From Ruegeria sp. R14_0 (lineage in GTDB: Bacteria; Pseudomonadota; Alphaproteobacteria; Rhodobacterales; Rhodobacteraceae), in assembly GCF_017743975.1 (NCBI RefSeq), contig NZ_JAGHRC010000003.1, forward strand, positions 124,001 to 188,000: DNA of 64,000 nt, given 5' to 3'. How positions within the stretch are numbered: position 1 is the first letter of the stretch; every line of letters begins with the position of its first letter. The translations under genes and the position numbers were made by a program. Below are positions 1 through 8,831 of this stretch, piece after piece. The notes beneath the pieces were generated by a model. The model had not been told where the DNA came from. It did no database searches and worked only from the letters and a program-made list of their open reading frames with translations.

Positions 1-394
1 AGTCCTTAGCGGGCTCTGCGTCGGTGAACCGGGCATAAGCCGCGGTCGGCGCTTTAGACGCATCACAGATTTCCTTGGTGAAGCTTTTCGAGGCTTCCAA
101 CTGCGCCGCAGCCGCGGACGGGCCGAAGACCAGCACACCTGCTTCGCGAAGACGGTCCGCAACCCCAGCGGCCAGCGGCGCTTCGGGACCAACGATCACG
201 AAATCAATCGCGTTTTCCTCGGCAAAGCTGACGACTGCGCCGCCGTTCTCGATATCCAGTGCCGCGCAGTCCGCGATCTGGGCGATCCCAGCATTTCCCG
301 GCGCTACGATCAGGCGGTCACATTTGGGGTTTTGCATCACCGCCCAGGCGAGGCTGTGTTCGCGCCCGCCGCTGCCGAGAATAAGGATGTTCAT
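1..394 (-). CDS. purD: Phosphoribosylamine-glycine ligase, N-terminal part (cut by window edge)
   Basis: GAR synthetase joins phosphoribosylamine and glycine with ATP, the second step of purine synthesis, in the cytoplasm. The protein begins MNILILGSGGREHSLAWAV, which is the family's N-terminal nucleotide-fold signature, and continues with PGNAGI and FVIVGPEAPLAAG. About 131 residues are present and the rest lies left of the window. The ATG at 394-392 is the natural start because the glycine-rich loop follows at once. It is divergent from xseA with about 75 bases between them. Identification is firm; only the C-terminus is unseen. Confidence 0.93.
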   Translation of the reverse strand, partial: MNILILGSGGREHSLAWAVMQNPKCDRLIVAPGNAGIAQIADCAALDIENGGAVVSFAEENAIDFVIVGPEAPLAAGVADRLREAGVLVFGPSAAAAQLEASKSFTKEICDASKAPTAAYARFTDAEPAKD

Positions 395-468
395 GAAGGT
401 CTCCGATCTGCTTGGCCTCGCCTTCCGGGCGTTCTAAGCTGGGCAGGCATTTGACACAAGGCGCTGAA

Positions 469-1962
469 ATGTCCGACCTGCTAGATGACCCGATCCCGGG
501 CCAAAACACCCCTGAATACACCGTTTCGGACATCTCGGGCGAGGTGAAACGCACGCTTGAAGGCACGTTCGGGCGAATCCGTGTGCGCGGCGAGGTTGGC
601 CGGGTGTTCAAAGCTCGCTCCGGCCACCTGTACTACGACATCAAGGATGATCGGAACGTGCTGGCCTGCACCACGTGGAAGGGCCAGATCTCGGGCCTGT
701 CCGTGGTGCCGGAAGAAGGGCTTGAGGTCGTTGTCACCGGCCGCCTGACGGCCTTTTGTGCGCAGTCCAAATACAACCTGAACGTCGATGAGGTCGCCGT
801 TGCCGGCCAAGGCGCGCTGATGGCGTTGTTGGAGAAGCGCAAGAAGCAGCTTGAGGCTGAAGGTCTGTTTGCACCCGAGCGCAAAAAGCCACTTCCCTAC
901 CTTCCGCAGATCATAGGCGTTGTGACCTCGCCTTCTGGCGCGGTGATCCGTGACATCCTGCACCGACTGCGGGACCGATTCCCTCGAAAGGTTCTGATCT
1001 GGCCCGTCGCCGTCCAAGGTGCAAACTGCGCACCGGAAGTCGCGCGCGCGATTGAAGGGTTCAACAAACTGACCCCGGGCGGCGCGTTGCCCCGCCCCGA
1101 TCTGATCATAGTCGCGCGCGGTGGCGGCTCGATCGAAGACCTCTGGGGGTTCAACGAGGAAGTCGTAGCGCGTGCCACCGCTGCGTCGGACATCCCGCTG
1201 ATTTCTGCCGTGGGGCACGAAACCGATACAACCCTGATCGACTTTGTCTCGGACCGCCGTGCACCAACGCCAACCGCTGCCGCCGAACTGGCGGTGCCAG
1301 TTCGGATGGAACTGCTGGCCTGGACCGGTGAGCAAGGCGCGCGTCTGTCCCGTGCCGCAACCGACGCGGTCCAACGACGTTCGCAGCGTCTCCGCGACCT
1401 CTCCCGCGCGCTGCCGCGCCCCGACAGCTTGTTGAACACCCCCCGGCAACGGCTTGATTTGATTGCAGATCGACTTGCACCCGCGCTCAATCGCGGCGTG
1501 CAGAACCGGCGTCTCCAAGTGGTGGAATTGTCGGCCCATCTGCGCCCGTCCACTTTGCGCAATCTTGTCTCGTCCAGAAACGAAGCCCTGCGCAACCTGT
1601 CCTCTCGCCTTTCCCTGCGACCGATCCAGCGCGAGATCGAGCAACAGCGGCAGAATATCAACAGGTTGACCGACCGACTGAACACGGCTCAGACCACACG
1701 TTTGGATCGGATGCGGCAACAGCTGGACGCAGCCGACCGCCTGCGGGAAACGCTTAGCTACAAAGCAACGCTGCATCGCGGATACGCCGTGGTGCGGGCA
1801 GATGGTCAGGTTCTGACCACCAGGGAACAGGCCTCAAAACACAGCGCGTTCGAGATCGAGTTCGCGGACGGCCTGATCAAGACAGGCCAATCCTCGCCCG
1901 CACGACCCGCCGCCAAGAAACCGGCCAAGCCCGATGCGCCCGATCAAGGATCGTTGTTCTAA
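469..1962 (+). CDS. xseA: Exodeoxyribonuclease VII large subunit
   Basis: This is the catalytic subunit of exonuclease VII, which with XseB degrades single-stranded DNA during repair. The 497-residue protein has an N-terminal OB-fold (about 20-120). The catalytic core follows, with ARGGGSIEDLWGFNEE near residues 215-230, SAVGHETD near 246-253 and DRRAPTPTAAAE near 261-272, and then a long basic coiled-coil. Length fits the family. An open frame runs upstream to 412, but I chose the ATG at 469 because MSDLL starts the alignable region and the preceding residues lie over the purD leader. No xseB is nearby. Confidence 0.96.
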   Translation: MSDLLDDPIPGQNTPEYTVSDISGEVKRTLEGTFGRIRVRGEVGRVFKARSGHLYYDIKDDRNVLACTTWKGQISGLSVVPEEGLEVVVTGRLTAFCAQSKYNLNVDEVAVAGQGALMALLEKRKKQLEAEGLFAPERKKPLPYLPQIIGVVTSPSGAVIRDILHRLRDRFPRKVLIWPVAVQGANCAPEVARAIEGFNKLTPGGALPRPDLIIVARGGGSIEDLWGFNEEVVARATAASDIPLISAVGHETDTTLIDFVSDRRAPTPTAAAELAVPVRMELLAWTGEQGARLSRAATDAVQRRSQRLRDLSRALPRPDSLLNTPRQRLDLIADRLAPALNRGVQNRRLQVVELSAHLRPSTLRNLVSSRNEALRNLSSRLSLRPIQREIEQQRQNINRLTDRLNTAQTTRLDRMRQQLDAADRLRETLSYKATLHRGYAVVRADGQVLTTREQASKHSAFEIEFADGLIKTGQSSPARPAAKKPAKPDAPDQGSLF

Positions 1963-1974
1963 GCAGTCGCGGGT

Positions 1975-2370
1975 TCAGACACCAACCTCGGGGCCAAGGC
2001 AGACCATTTCTTCATTGATATCCTCGGCCTCGTACAACTCAGTCGTGTCCGCGTCGCCCTCGAACTGCGCGATAAGGCCCCGGTCGGACTGGGTGAAAAC
2101 CCAACACTGAGGATCAAGCCGGTCTTCGTAGATGAAACAGATTTGTTCACCCTGCTCATACCAGAGACCCTCTTTGCAATTGCCATCCAGGAACGACCAG
2201 ATGACGCGCCGGTTCGGCAAATACCGCTCGACTCCGTAGACCTCTCCCTGAAAGCCATAGAACAGCGTTTTGCCCTGGGTGTAGCTGTCGAATTCGGACC
2301 CGGACAACGCAGGTTGTGCGACCGCCGTTTTCGCGGACAATGTCAAAAGAATCGCAAGTCGCATCAGCAT
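1975..2370 (-). CDS. Small secreted protein of unknown function
   Basis: This 131-residue protein begins MLMRLAILLTLSAKTAVAQPA, a short signal peptide with probable cleavage after AVA or AQ. The mature part is acidic with conserved-looking Trp, Tyr and Cys residues (SGSEFDSYTQGKTLFYG, VIWSFLDGNCKEG, ICFIYED, PQCWVF). I know similar short periplasmic proteins in Rhodobacterales, but no function is established. ATG codons at 2370 and 2364 are both possible starts. It converges on xseA with only 12 bases between the stop codons. Confidence 0.75.
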   Translation of the reverse strand: MLMRLAILLTLSAKTAVAQPALSGSEFDSYTQGKTLFYGFQGEVYGVERYLPNRRVIWSFLDGNCKEGLWYEQGEQICFIYEDRLDPQCWVFTQSDRGLIAQFEGDADTTELYEAEDINEEMVCLGPEVGV

Positions 2371-2490
2371 GGCATCATTCTGTCAGATGCGCCTGAGCCG
2401 CGCCACCATCGCGGGGATGCCTTAACGTCACCGGTTGAGTTATTCCTGCGATCCCTGTGAAGTTGTTGCGAAAAACATCGGAGAACCTGG

Positions 2491-3129
2491 ATGACAACCG
2501 TCTTTTTCTGGATCGCTGCCGTAAGTGCCATGGTCTATTTGCCACTGTCACCCCGACCCACCAGCGCTGTGAGATCTACGTTCAAAACAGCCTCCGTCGC
2601 GCTACTGGCATTGGTCGCGTTGCTAAGCGGAGCGCCGATACTCCTCACCCTGGCTCTGGCCCTGTGCGCCCTGGGTGATGCCTTGCTCTCGCGCGAGACG
2701 GAATCGACCTTTATGGCCGGGATCGGAGCATTCGCAGCGGGCCATCTGGCCTATATCGCCTTGTTCCTGACCCATCCGGCCAGTGATGCCACCTTGATCC
2801 TCAACAAACCCGGCTATTTCTGGTCGCTGATCATACTTGGCATCGTGGCCGCAACCCTGCTTGCCCCGCGCGCCGGTGATCTCAAAGGGCCAGTGCTGGC
2901 CTATATCCCCATCATTCTTGGTATGGGCGTCACGGTCCTCGCCCTGCCCGAGACTGGCGCGTTGCGATGGGCCCTACCTGCCGCCTTGGCCTTCATCGCC
3001 TCAGACTTGATCCTGGCCACGGAAAAGTTCCTACTGCCCAAAGATCATCCCGCATTGCGCTTTACCCCCTACATGATCTGGATCCTCTACTGGGGTGCCC
3101 AAGCGGGGCTGCTGATTGCGTTCCTCTGA
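2491..3129 (+). CDS. YhhN family membrane protein (lysoplasmalogenase-like)
   Basis: The 212-residue protein is almost entirely hydrophobic with about eight predicted membrane segments. It carries the family features GDALLSRE (about residues 63-71) and FIASDLILA (about 166-174), the conserved acidic positions of the YhhN/TMEM86 family. Characterised members hydrolyse the vinyl-ether bond of lysoplasmalogen; whether bacterial members do this is less certain. A GGAG ribosome site sits about 8 bases before the ATG. ftsY follows 60 bases downstream on the same strand. Confidence 0.85.
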   Translation: MTTVFFWIAAVSAMVYLPLSPRPTSAVRSTFKTASVALLALVALLSGAPILLTLALALCALGDALLSRETESTFMAGIGAFAAGHLAYIALFLTHPASDATLILNKPGYFWSLIILGIVAATLLAPRAGDLKGPVLAYIPIILGMGVTVLALPETGALRWALPAALAFIASDLILATEKFLLPKDHPALRFTPYMIWILYWGAQAGLLIAFL

Positions 3130-3188
3130 CCCTTTGCAACTGCCGCAAATCCGCATTAGGTGAGGGGAACACCTGCGGAGACCAAAAA

Positions 3189-4352
3189 ATGGCGTTTTTC
3201 TCAAAGCTCAAGGACAAGCTGTTCAAATCCTCGTCCCGCCTCGAAAAGGGGCTCGACGCCATTGTCGAAGACGGGGGTGAGGAGACAACCTCTCCTGACC
3301 CCATTATCCCCGAACCGGAGCCGCAGCCCGAACCTGTCCCCGAAGTTCCGCAGCCCGCGCCGGAAACACCGGCCCCGGAACCTGCGCCGCAACCGGTAGA
3401 AACACCCGAACCCATGCCGGTTGATCCAACTCCCGCCCCGCCCCCGCCCGAAGCGGCGCCGTCCAAGGGCATGCTGGGGCGCCTGTTCGGCGGTAGCGAG
3501 GCCAAAGCAGTCGTACGCCGCACCTTGGACGACGATATGCTTGAACAGCTGGAAGAGTTGCTGATCGCCTCAGATATGGGCGTCGATACTGCTCTGCGCG
3601 TCACCTCGAACATGGCCGAAGGACGGCTGGGCCGAAAGCTCTCGACCCAAGAGATCAAGCAATTGCTGGCCCAGGAAGTTACCCGCGTCATGGACCCTGT
3701 CGCCAAGCCGTTGCCAATCTACCCCAAACGCCCACAGGTCGTTCTGGTCGTCGGAGTGAATGGGTCCGGCAAGACAACGACCATCGGCAAACTGGCCAGC
3801 CAGTTCAAAGCTGCTGGCAAAAAGGTCGTGATCGCCGCTGGTGACACGTTCCGTGCTGCCGCCGTGGAACAGCTGCAGGTCTGGGGCGACCGCGCCGGCG
3901 TACCCGTACTGACCGCACCCGAAGGATCCGACCCGGCCTCGTTGGCCTTTGACGCCCTGACACGCGCGCAGCAAGACGGTGCGGACCTGCTGATGATCGA
4001 CACCGCCGGCCGCCTGCAAAACCGGGCCGACCTGATGGAGGAACTGGCCAAAATCGTTCGTGTCATCCGCAAGGTCGATGACACCGCCCCGCACAACACG
4101 CTGCTGGTGCTTGATGCAACGACCGGCCAGAACGCGCTGAGCCAGGTTGAGACCTTCCGCAATCTGGCCGACGTCTCGGGCCTTGTGATGACCAAGCTGG
4201 ACGGCACCGCCAAGGGCGGCGTCCTGGTTGCGCTTGCCGACAAGTTTGGCCTCCCCATCCACGCCATCGGTGTTGGCGAACAAATTGACGACCTCGCCCC
4301 TTTCGATCCTGAAGAGTTCGCCGCCGCCCTCACCGGCCTGGACCAAGGCTGA
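3189..4352 (+). CDS. ftsY: Signal recognition particle receptor FtsY
   Basis: FtsY is the membrane-associated GTPase that docks SRP-ribosome complexes at the Sec translocon. The 387-residue protein starts with a short basic region and an acidic Pro/Glu-rich A domain (about 30-95). The NG domain follows: G1 GVNGSGKTTT near 190-199, DTFRAAAVEQL near 219, DTAGRLQ near 271 and TKLDGTAKGG near 334. The reading frame is open upstream to 2967, but that part overlaps the YhhN gene. The ATG at 3189 gives the usual MAFFSKLKDKL start. A hairpin at 4391-4411 may end the transcript. Confidence 0.97.
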   Translation: MAFFSKLKDKLFKSSSRLEKGLDAIVEDGGEETTSPDPIIPEPEPQPEPVPEVPQPAPETPAPEPAPQPVETPEPMPVDPTPAPPPPEAAPSKGMLGRLFGGSEAKAVVRRTLDDDMLEQLEELLIASDMGVDTALRVTSNMAEGRLGRKLSTQEIKQLLAQEVTRVMDPVAKPLPIYPKRPQVVLVVGVNGSGKTTTIGKLASQFKAAGKKVVIAAGDTFRAAAVEQLQVWGDRAGVPVLTAPEGSDPASLAFDALTRAQQDGADLLMIDTAGRLQNRADLMEELAKIVRVIRKVDDTAPHNTLLVLDATTGQNALSQVETFRNLADVSGLVMTKLDGTAKGGVLVALADKFGLPIHAIGVGEQIDDLAPFDPEEFAAALTGLDQG

Positions 4353-4354
4353 TC

Positions 4355-4415
4355 CGCACCTTCATCTGGCCCCAAATATCCTCCGGGGGTCTGGGGGTGG
4401 AAAACCCCCAGCTTT
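4355..4415. repeat. Intergenic repeat copy A: ATATTT/AGATGAAG box plus G/C-run hairpin
   Basis: Read on the minus strand, 4358-4390 gives ACCCCCGGAGGATATTTGG followed by GGCCAGATGAAGG. This matches the two boxes at 21.8 kb and the one at 63.8 kb. Beside it is a hairpin CTGGGGGT (4391-4398) / ACCCCCAG (4404-4411) followed by CTTTTC. The same pairing of box and G/C-run hairpin occurs at 21.8 kb. The hairpin may also act as the ftsY terminator. Confidence 0.6.
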
Positions 4416-4439
4416 TCAACCCAGCAAGAAGACTGACAC

Positions 4440-5342
4440 TTGAGCGACTGGCTGATCTCTCTCGAAGGCACCGAAGCCGGACACCGGCTGGCCCTTGGGC
4501 TGGCCCTTTCGGCCGCTTTCCTGCACGCGGTCTTCGGCGCGCTGCAAAAAGGCCGCCATGATCCATGGCTGTCGCGTGGGGCGATCGACGCCAGCTATTG
4601 CCTGATGGCCGCCCCTTTCGCCTTTTTCGTCGTCCCCTGGCCCGAGCCCTATATGTGGCCGATCTTTGCCGTCGTCTGGCTGATCCACATCGCCTACAAA
4701 ACCCTGCAGGCCATGGCCTATACCAAGGGCTCCTACACGGTCGTGTACCCCGTCGTGCGCGGCACCGGCCCGCTGTTCACAGTTATCGGAGCCTACCTGC
4801 TGTTCGGTGAAACCTTTACCGGCATGCAATGGTTCGGCGTCCTCGTCCTGTTGGCTGGCATCTTCGGGCTGGCGGCGTACAATTTCCGCTTTCTGGAAAC
4901 CAATCGGGATACGCTGGGCATTGCTTTGGTGTTGGCTGTCTCCACCGGCCTCTTTGTTGCGCTCTATACCACCTATGACGCCTATGGCATCCGCGCCACA
5001 GCCGACCCGTTCACCTTTCTGGCGTGGTTCTTCATGATTGATGGCGCGGCCATGCCCTTCTACGCCTTCCTCAGATGGCGCGCGATGGTCAACCGCCCCG
5101 CAATCGGCCCCCTCATGGTGCGGGGCTTGGTCGGAGGCATCATCGCTCCTATGTCTTTCGGAGCCATCATGCTGGCCACGCGTCTGGACAAGGTCGGCGA
5201 AGCGGCGGTCTTGCGCGAGACATCAACGGTGTTTGCGGCCCTGATCGGTTGGCTGGTACTGAAAGAAACCGTCGGACCCCGGCGGATCGCGCTAATGGCA
5301 TTGATTGCATTGGGCGCGGTAATAGTTGAAATGGGCGGGTAA
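4440..5342 (+). CDS. EamA/DMT family transporter
   Basis: This 300-residue integral membrane protein has about ten hydrophobic segments arranged as two repeated EamA-like halves. Landmarks are YPVVRGTGPLFTVIGAYLLFGE in the first half and LRETSTVFAALIGWLVLKET in the second. The family exports or exchanges small metabolites; the substrate cannot be read from sequence. The start is a TTG at 4440 because no ATG or GTG lies earlier in frame and MSDWLISLEG precedes the first membrane segment. It lies between ftsY and yciB, a neighbourhood I associate with Rhodobacterales. Confidence 0.85.
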   Translation: MSDWLISLEGTEAGHRLALGLALSAAFLHAVFGALQKGRHDPWLSRGAIDASYCLMAAPFAFFVVPWPEPYMWPIFAVVWLIHIAYKTLQAMAYTKGSYTVVYPVVRGTGPLFTVIGAYLLFGETFTGMQWFGVLVLLAGIFGLAAYNFRFLETNRDTLGIALVLAVSTGLFVALYTTYDAYGIRATADPFTFLAWFFMIDGAAMPFYAFLRWRAMVNRPAIGPLMVRGLVGGIIAPMSFGAIMLATRLDKVGEAAVLRETSTVFAALIGWLVLKETVGPRRIALMALIALGAVIVEMGG

Positions 5343-5358
5343 GCAGCAGGTCGGAATC

Positions 5359-5964
5359 ATGGCAGAGAAAAAAGATATCAACCCCTTTCTCAAACAGGCG
5401 CTGGAGCTTGGCCCACCACTGGCCTTCTTCTTCATCTACTTGCGCCTGCGCGATGACACCTTCCTGTTTGGCGGAGTCGAGTATTCCGGCTTTATCGTTG
5501 CAACCATCATCTTCGTACCGCTGATGCTGGCCGCAATGGGCATCCTTTGGTACCTGACCGGCAAACTGAGCCGAATGCAGATCTTTACCGCATTTATGGT
5601 CATTTTCTTCGGCGGCCTGACCGCCTGGTTCAACGACGAACGCTTTTTCAAGATGAAAACCACACTGGTCTACGGCTTTTTCTCGGTCATTCTCGGAATC
5701 GGCCTGCTGCAGGGCAAATCCTATCTCGCCTATGTCCTTGAAGAGATGCTGCCCATGCGACACGAAGGCTGGATGATCCTGACCCGGCGCCTGTGCGGTT
5801 GTTTTGCGGTTCTGGCGATTGCCAATGAATTCGTATGGCGCACAATGTCGACCGACTTGTGGGTCAAAATCGAAACCTTCGCCTTCCCGATCGCACTGAT
5901 GGCATTTCTGATGATTCAGTTCAGCATGCTGCAACGCTATATGGACGACCCGGACCAAAACTAG
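5359..5964 (+). CDS. yciB: YciB/IspA-type inner membrane septation protein
   Basis: The 201-residue polytopic protein has five or six membrane segments and the family landmarks ELGPPLAFFFIY near the N-terminus, GGLTAWFNDERFFKMK (about 85-100) and ANEFVWRTMSTDLWV (about 155-170). YciB proteins act in envelope and division-site maintenance. The open frame extends 11 codons upstream to 5326, which would overlap the EamA gene. The ATG at 5359 starts MAEKKDINPFLK, typical of the family. Spacing to the transporter gene suggests co-transcription. Confidence 0.93.
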   Translation: MAEKKDINPFLKQALELGPPLAFFFIYLRLRDDTFLFGGVEYSGFIVATIIFVPLMLAAMGILWYLTGKLSRMQIFTAFMVIFFGGLTAWFNDERFFKMKTTLVYGFFSVILGIGLLQGKSYLAYVLEEMLPMRHEGWMILTRRLCGCFAVLAIANEFVWRTMSTDLWVKIETFAFPIALMAFLMIQFSMLQRYMDDPDQN

Positions 5965-6079
5965 GCGAGCCGCGCCACACGCACTCATCTCATACGATTG
6001 CTATGAATTTAGTCGCAATATGGTGCCCGGATCAGACAAGTTGATAAAAAACTTGGCATAATCGTCCGGCTATGGAACA

Positions 6080-6095
6080 TTGAGTCACCACTCAA
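6080..6095. promoter_or_regulatory. Palindrome upstream of the Crp/Fnr regulator
   Basis: TTGAGT (6080-6085), four spacer bases and ACTCAA (6090-6095) form a perfect inverted repeat 28 bases before the regulator ATG. It has the TTGA...TCAA ends of an Fnr-type site, but with eight rather than six bases between them. An autoregulatory site is an inference from position and symmetry. Confidence 0.4.
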
Positions 6096-6123
6096 CACCT
6101 GACGCCGGAGCACCACGACTCTC

Positions 6124-6792
6124 ATGACGGCTCTACCCAACAGCGGATTTCTGTCCGAGGCATCGGATCGTCTTAGGGCGATGCTGTCTGCCCTGGCGAC
6201 CGAGATTTCACTGGAACAAGGTCAGGTTCTGTTCGAACAAGGGGATGAAGGCGACGCGCTATATGCGATCTCCGAGGGCACGCTTGAGGTTTCGTTCTTG
6301 GCGATGAGCGGACGCAAACTGTCGTTGACCCTGATGAAACCGGGCGAAGTGTTCGGCGAGATCGCATTGTTCGACAGTGGACCGCGCACAGCCACGATTG
6401 CGGCTGCCGAGCCATCGCGGGTTCTGCGCGTAAGACGCAGCGATGTGATGGACCAGATCAGCCAGCACCCAGACCTCGCCGTCGACATAATCCGGCTGGC
6501 AGGTTTGCGCATGCGTTGGATGGGCTCGCAACTGAACGAGCAGGTTTTCTTGCCTATGCCGATTCGGTTGGCGCGAAAACTGTTGCACCTTTCCGCCCTT
6601 CAGGATGACCCTGCGACGCGCATTACTCTGTCCCAAAGCGAATTAGCCGAGTTTGTCGGCGCAACGCGCGAAGCCGTATCAAAGACAATCTCCACATGGA
6701 AACGCGACAAAGTTGTCGAAGCGTCCCGCGGTGGATTGATGATTCAGGACTTTAGCGCCTTGAAAGAGTTGGCCGAGTCCGACCTGATCTGA
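6124..6792 (+). CDS. Crp/Fnr family transcriptional regulator
   Basis: The 222-residue protein has a cyclic-nucleotide-binding-like N-terminal fold (LFEQGDEGDALYAISEGTLEV near 36-56; PGEVFGEIALFDSGPRTATI near 72-91). A C-terminal winged helix follows with LSQSELAEFVGATREAVSKT (about 163-182). The Fnr-type cysteine cluster is absent, so it is unlikely to hold an iron-sulfur cluster. Several residues match the Crp phosphate-binding cassette pattern (GEIAL...RTAT), so a cyclic-nucleotide ligand is possible. Target genes cannot be inferred; the divergent palindrome upstream may be its own site. Confidence 0.9.
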   Translation: MTALPNSGFLSEASDRLRAMLSALATEISLEQGQVLFEQGDEGDALYAISEGTLEVSFLAMSGRKLSLTLMKPGEVFGEIALFDSGPRTATIAAAEPSRVLRVRRSDVMDQISQHPDLAVDIIRLAGLRMRWMGSQLNEQVFLPMPIRLARKLLHLSALQDDPATRITLSQSELAEFVGATREAVSKTISTWKRDKVVEASRGGLMIQDFSALKELAESDLI

Positions 6793-6961
6793 GGTTGTGA
6801 CCTCCTTCACATACGTGCCGCGCTGAAAAAGCTATGGTCATAACTGTTACCGTAGGAGGCCAGAGAATCATCCCCGATATCTGTCCACTGGCCTCTCCCT
6901 GTACCAGAGCCATGCGCCTCCCCGGCGTGTGGCTCACCTGCTTTTTGGGGGTAGAAAACCG

Positions 6962-6990
6962 AAAAGGCCGGAGCATATGCCCCGGCCTGT
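6962..6990 (-). terminator. Terminator of the degP transcript
   Basis: AGGCCGG (6965-6971) pairs with CCGGCCT (6982-6988) across a ten-base loop. On the minus strand the stem is followed by TTTTC, giving a factor-independent terminator 23 bases beyond the degP stop. Confidence 0.75.
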
Positions 6991-7012
6991 TCAGTTGATT
7001 TGCTATGGTGCG

Positions 7013-8452
7013 TTACTCGCCCAGGCTCAACGCCACAAACCGGGGATCACCGCCGCGGCGCACAAGCAGCAGCAAGGATTTGCGTCCCGCCTCGCGGGCC
7101 TCTTCCATGCGCGCCTCAAGGTCGGCAATTGACGTAACCTTCTGCTGACCCGCCTCGGTGATCAGATCACCGGCGCGAAGACCCTTGGCGAACGCTTCCG
7201 ACGCCTCGTCCACTTCGGTCACGACCAGACCCTCGGCGTCCTCTTCCAGGCCAAGATCGGTGCGCAGAGTGTCAGTCAGGGGTGAGATCGACAGACCCAG
7301 AATATCGGCATTCTCTTCCGTAGGGGCTTCCGACGTTTCCTCGTCCCCTTCATCGGCGCGCTCGGCATCCTCACGGCGTCCCAGCGTTACCAGTACGGTC
7401 TGCGTGCCACCGTCGCGATGCACAACGACACGGACGGATTTGCCAACGGTGGTTTCCCCCACCTGACGCACCAGACCGCGGGTATCTTCGACATCGACCC
7501 CATCAAAGCTAAGGATCACATCGCCGGCCAGTAGACCAGCATCCTTGGCCGGTCCGTCCGGGACATCGCTGATCAATGCGCCACCGGGTTTGTCCAGTCC
7601 CATCGCCTCTGCCATGTCCTCGGTCACGTCCTGAATGCGCACACCCAGCCAGCCGCGGCGGGTTTCACCGAACTCACGCAGTTGGTCGACCACTTTGACC
7701 ACAACGTTCGACGCCATCGAGAAACCGATCCCGATCGAGCCACCGTTGGGGGACAGGATCGCGGTGTTCACACCAATCACCTCACCATCCATGTTGAACA
7801 GCGGACCACCCGAGTTGCCTCGGTTGATCGCCGCGTCGGTCTGGATGTAGTCATCGTAAGACCCGCTCAGTGCGCGGTTGCGGGCCGATACGATCCCGGC
7901 CGAAACCGAGAAGCCCTGCCCCAGCGGGTTGCCCATCGCAATCACCCAGTCGCCAACCCGCGCAACGTCACTGTCGCCGAACGTGACATATTGCAGCGGG
8001 CCCGAGGCCTCGACCTTGAGCAGGGCGATGTCTGTCTTGTCATCGGTACCGATCACCTTTGCAGGCAGCTCTTTCACGGGCTGCCCATCGCCGGGGAAGA
8101 ATTCGATCAGAATTTCATCAGCTTCAGCGATGACGTGATTGTTGGTGACGATATAACCGTCCTCGGAGATCACGAACCCCGAGCCCAAGGCGTTGCTGCG
8201 GCGCGGGCGGTTGCCGTCGTCGCCGTTATTGCGATCCTGAAACTCGCGAAAGAAGTCTTCGAACGGTGAACCTTCGGGGACAATGCCCTGCGGACCGGTC
8301 TGACCTTCGATCAGGGTTGAAGTGGTGATGTTAACCACCGCCGGGCTGATCTGTTCGGCCAGAGGCGCCAGGCTTTCGCCCCGCGCATGCGCCGTTACGG
8401 TTTGCGCAAGAACAAGCATCATCCCCGCAAACACCAGCCACATCAGCCGCAT
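7013..8452 (-). CDS. degP: Do/DegP family periplasmic serine protease
   Basis: This HtrA-type protease/chaperone degrades misfolded envelope proteins. The 479-residue protein has a signal peptide (MRLMWLVFAG ... AHA), a trypsin-like domain with the triad His in TNNHVIAEA (about 107), Asp in DKTDIALLK (about 139) and Ser in RGNSGGPLFN (about 213), and two PDZ domains (about 260-350 and 385-470). The frame is open to 8524, but ATG 8452 follows a GAGGGGG ribosome site and starts a proper signal peptide. The hflK-hflC-DUF2065 genes lie just upstream, so it probably belongs to the same quality-control operon. Confidence 0.95.
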   Translation of the reverse strand: MRLMWLVFAGMMLVLAQTVTAHARGESLAPLAEQISPAVVNITTSTLIEGQTGPQGIVPEGSPFEDFFREFQDRNNGDDGNRPRRSNALGSGFVISEDGYIVTNNHVIAEADEILIEFFPGDGQPVKELPAKVIGTDDKTDIALLKVEASGPLQYVTFGDSDVARVGDWVIAMGNPLGQGFSVSAGIVSARNRALSGSYDDYIQTDAAINRGNSGGPLFNMDGEVIGVNTAILSPNGGSIGIGFSMASNVVVKVVDQLREFGETRRGWLGVRIQDVTEDMAEAMGLDKPGGALISDVPDGPAKDAGLLAGDVILSFDGVDVEDTRGLVRQVGETTVGKSVRVVVHRDGGTQTVLVTLGRREDAERADEGDEETSEAPTEENADILGLSISPLTDTLRTDLGLEEDAEGLVVTEVDEASEAFAKGLRAGDLITEAGQQKVTSIADLEARMEEAREAGRKSLLLLVRRGGDPRFVALSLGE

Positions 8453-8636
8453 GAAACCAACCCCCTCGTCCTGCCGGACCGAAATACTGCGTGCTTGTGC
8501 CTGCACTTGGGAACTCCTTGTCAAAAAGCCTTTTAAACCGCCCTTGGGCAGCCCTTCTTAGCAACCAATGTAGTCAGTTTGGCCAAGCCCGCAACTCGGG
8601 ATCGCGGGGAATTCACCAGCAATTGAGGCCATGCCA

Positions 8637-8831
8637 TCAAAACCCGACTTGATATGCACCCCAAAGCAGCACCAGACCGCTGACCACGCACAGCAATCCC
8701 GCCAACCGCCGCGCCTGTTCGGGAATGGATCGCAGCGCCTCGAGCATACGTTCGATAAGCGAAGGGGCCAGCGCATAGGCCAGCCCCTCGACAATCAGTA
8801 CCAGCCCGAAGGCCAGAAGGATCATACCCAT
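8637..8831 (-). CDS. DUF2065 (YjeT-like) small membrane protein
   Basis: The 64-residue protein has two membrane helices joined by a short basic segment (MGMILLAFGLVLIVEGLAYA ... LAGLLCVVSGLVLLWGAY). The pattern and length match DUF2065 proteins, which are found next to hflC in many proteobacteria. Its ATG overlaps the hflC stop by one base (TAATG), indicating translational coupling. No biochemical function is known; position suggests a role with the HflKC complex. Confidence 0.88.
   Translation of the reverse strand: MGMILLAFGLVLIVEGLAYALAPSLIERMLEALRSIPEQARRLAGLLCVVSGLVLLWGAYQVGF

Noticed and set aside
481..1776. Long open frame on the strand opposite xseA
   Set aside because: It is a shadow of the GC-rich coding sequence and has no protein-family features.
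6854..6896. Inverted repeat GAGGCCAG ... CTGGCCTC after the Crp/Fnr gene
   Set aside because: The loop is about 24 bases and there is no T-run, so it is not a convincing terminator.
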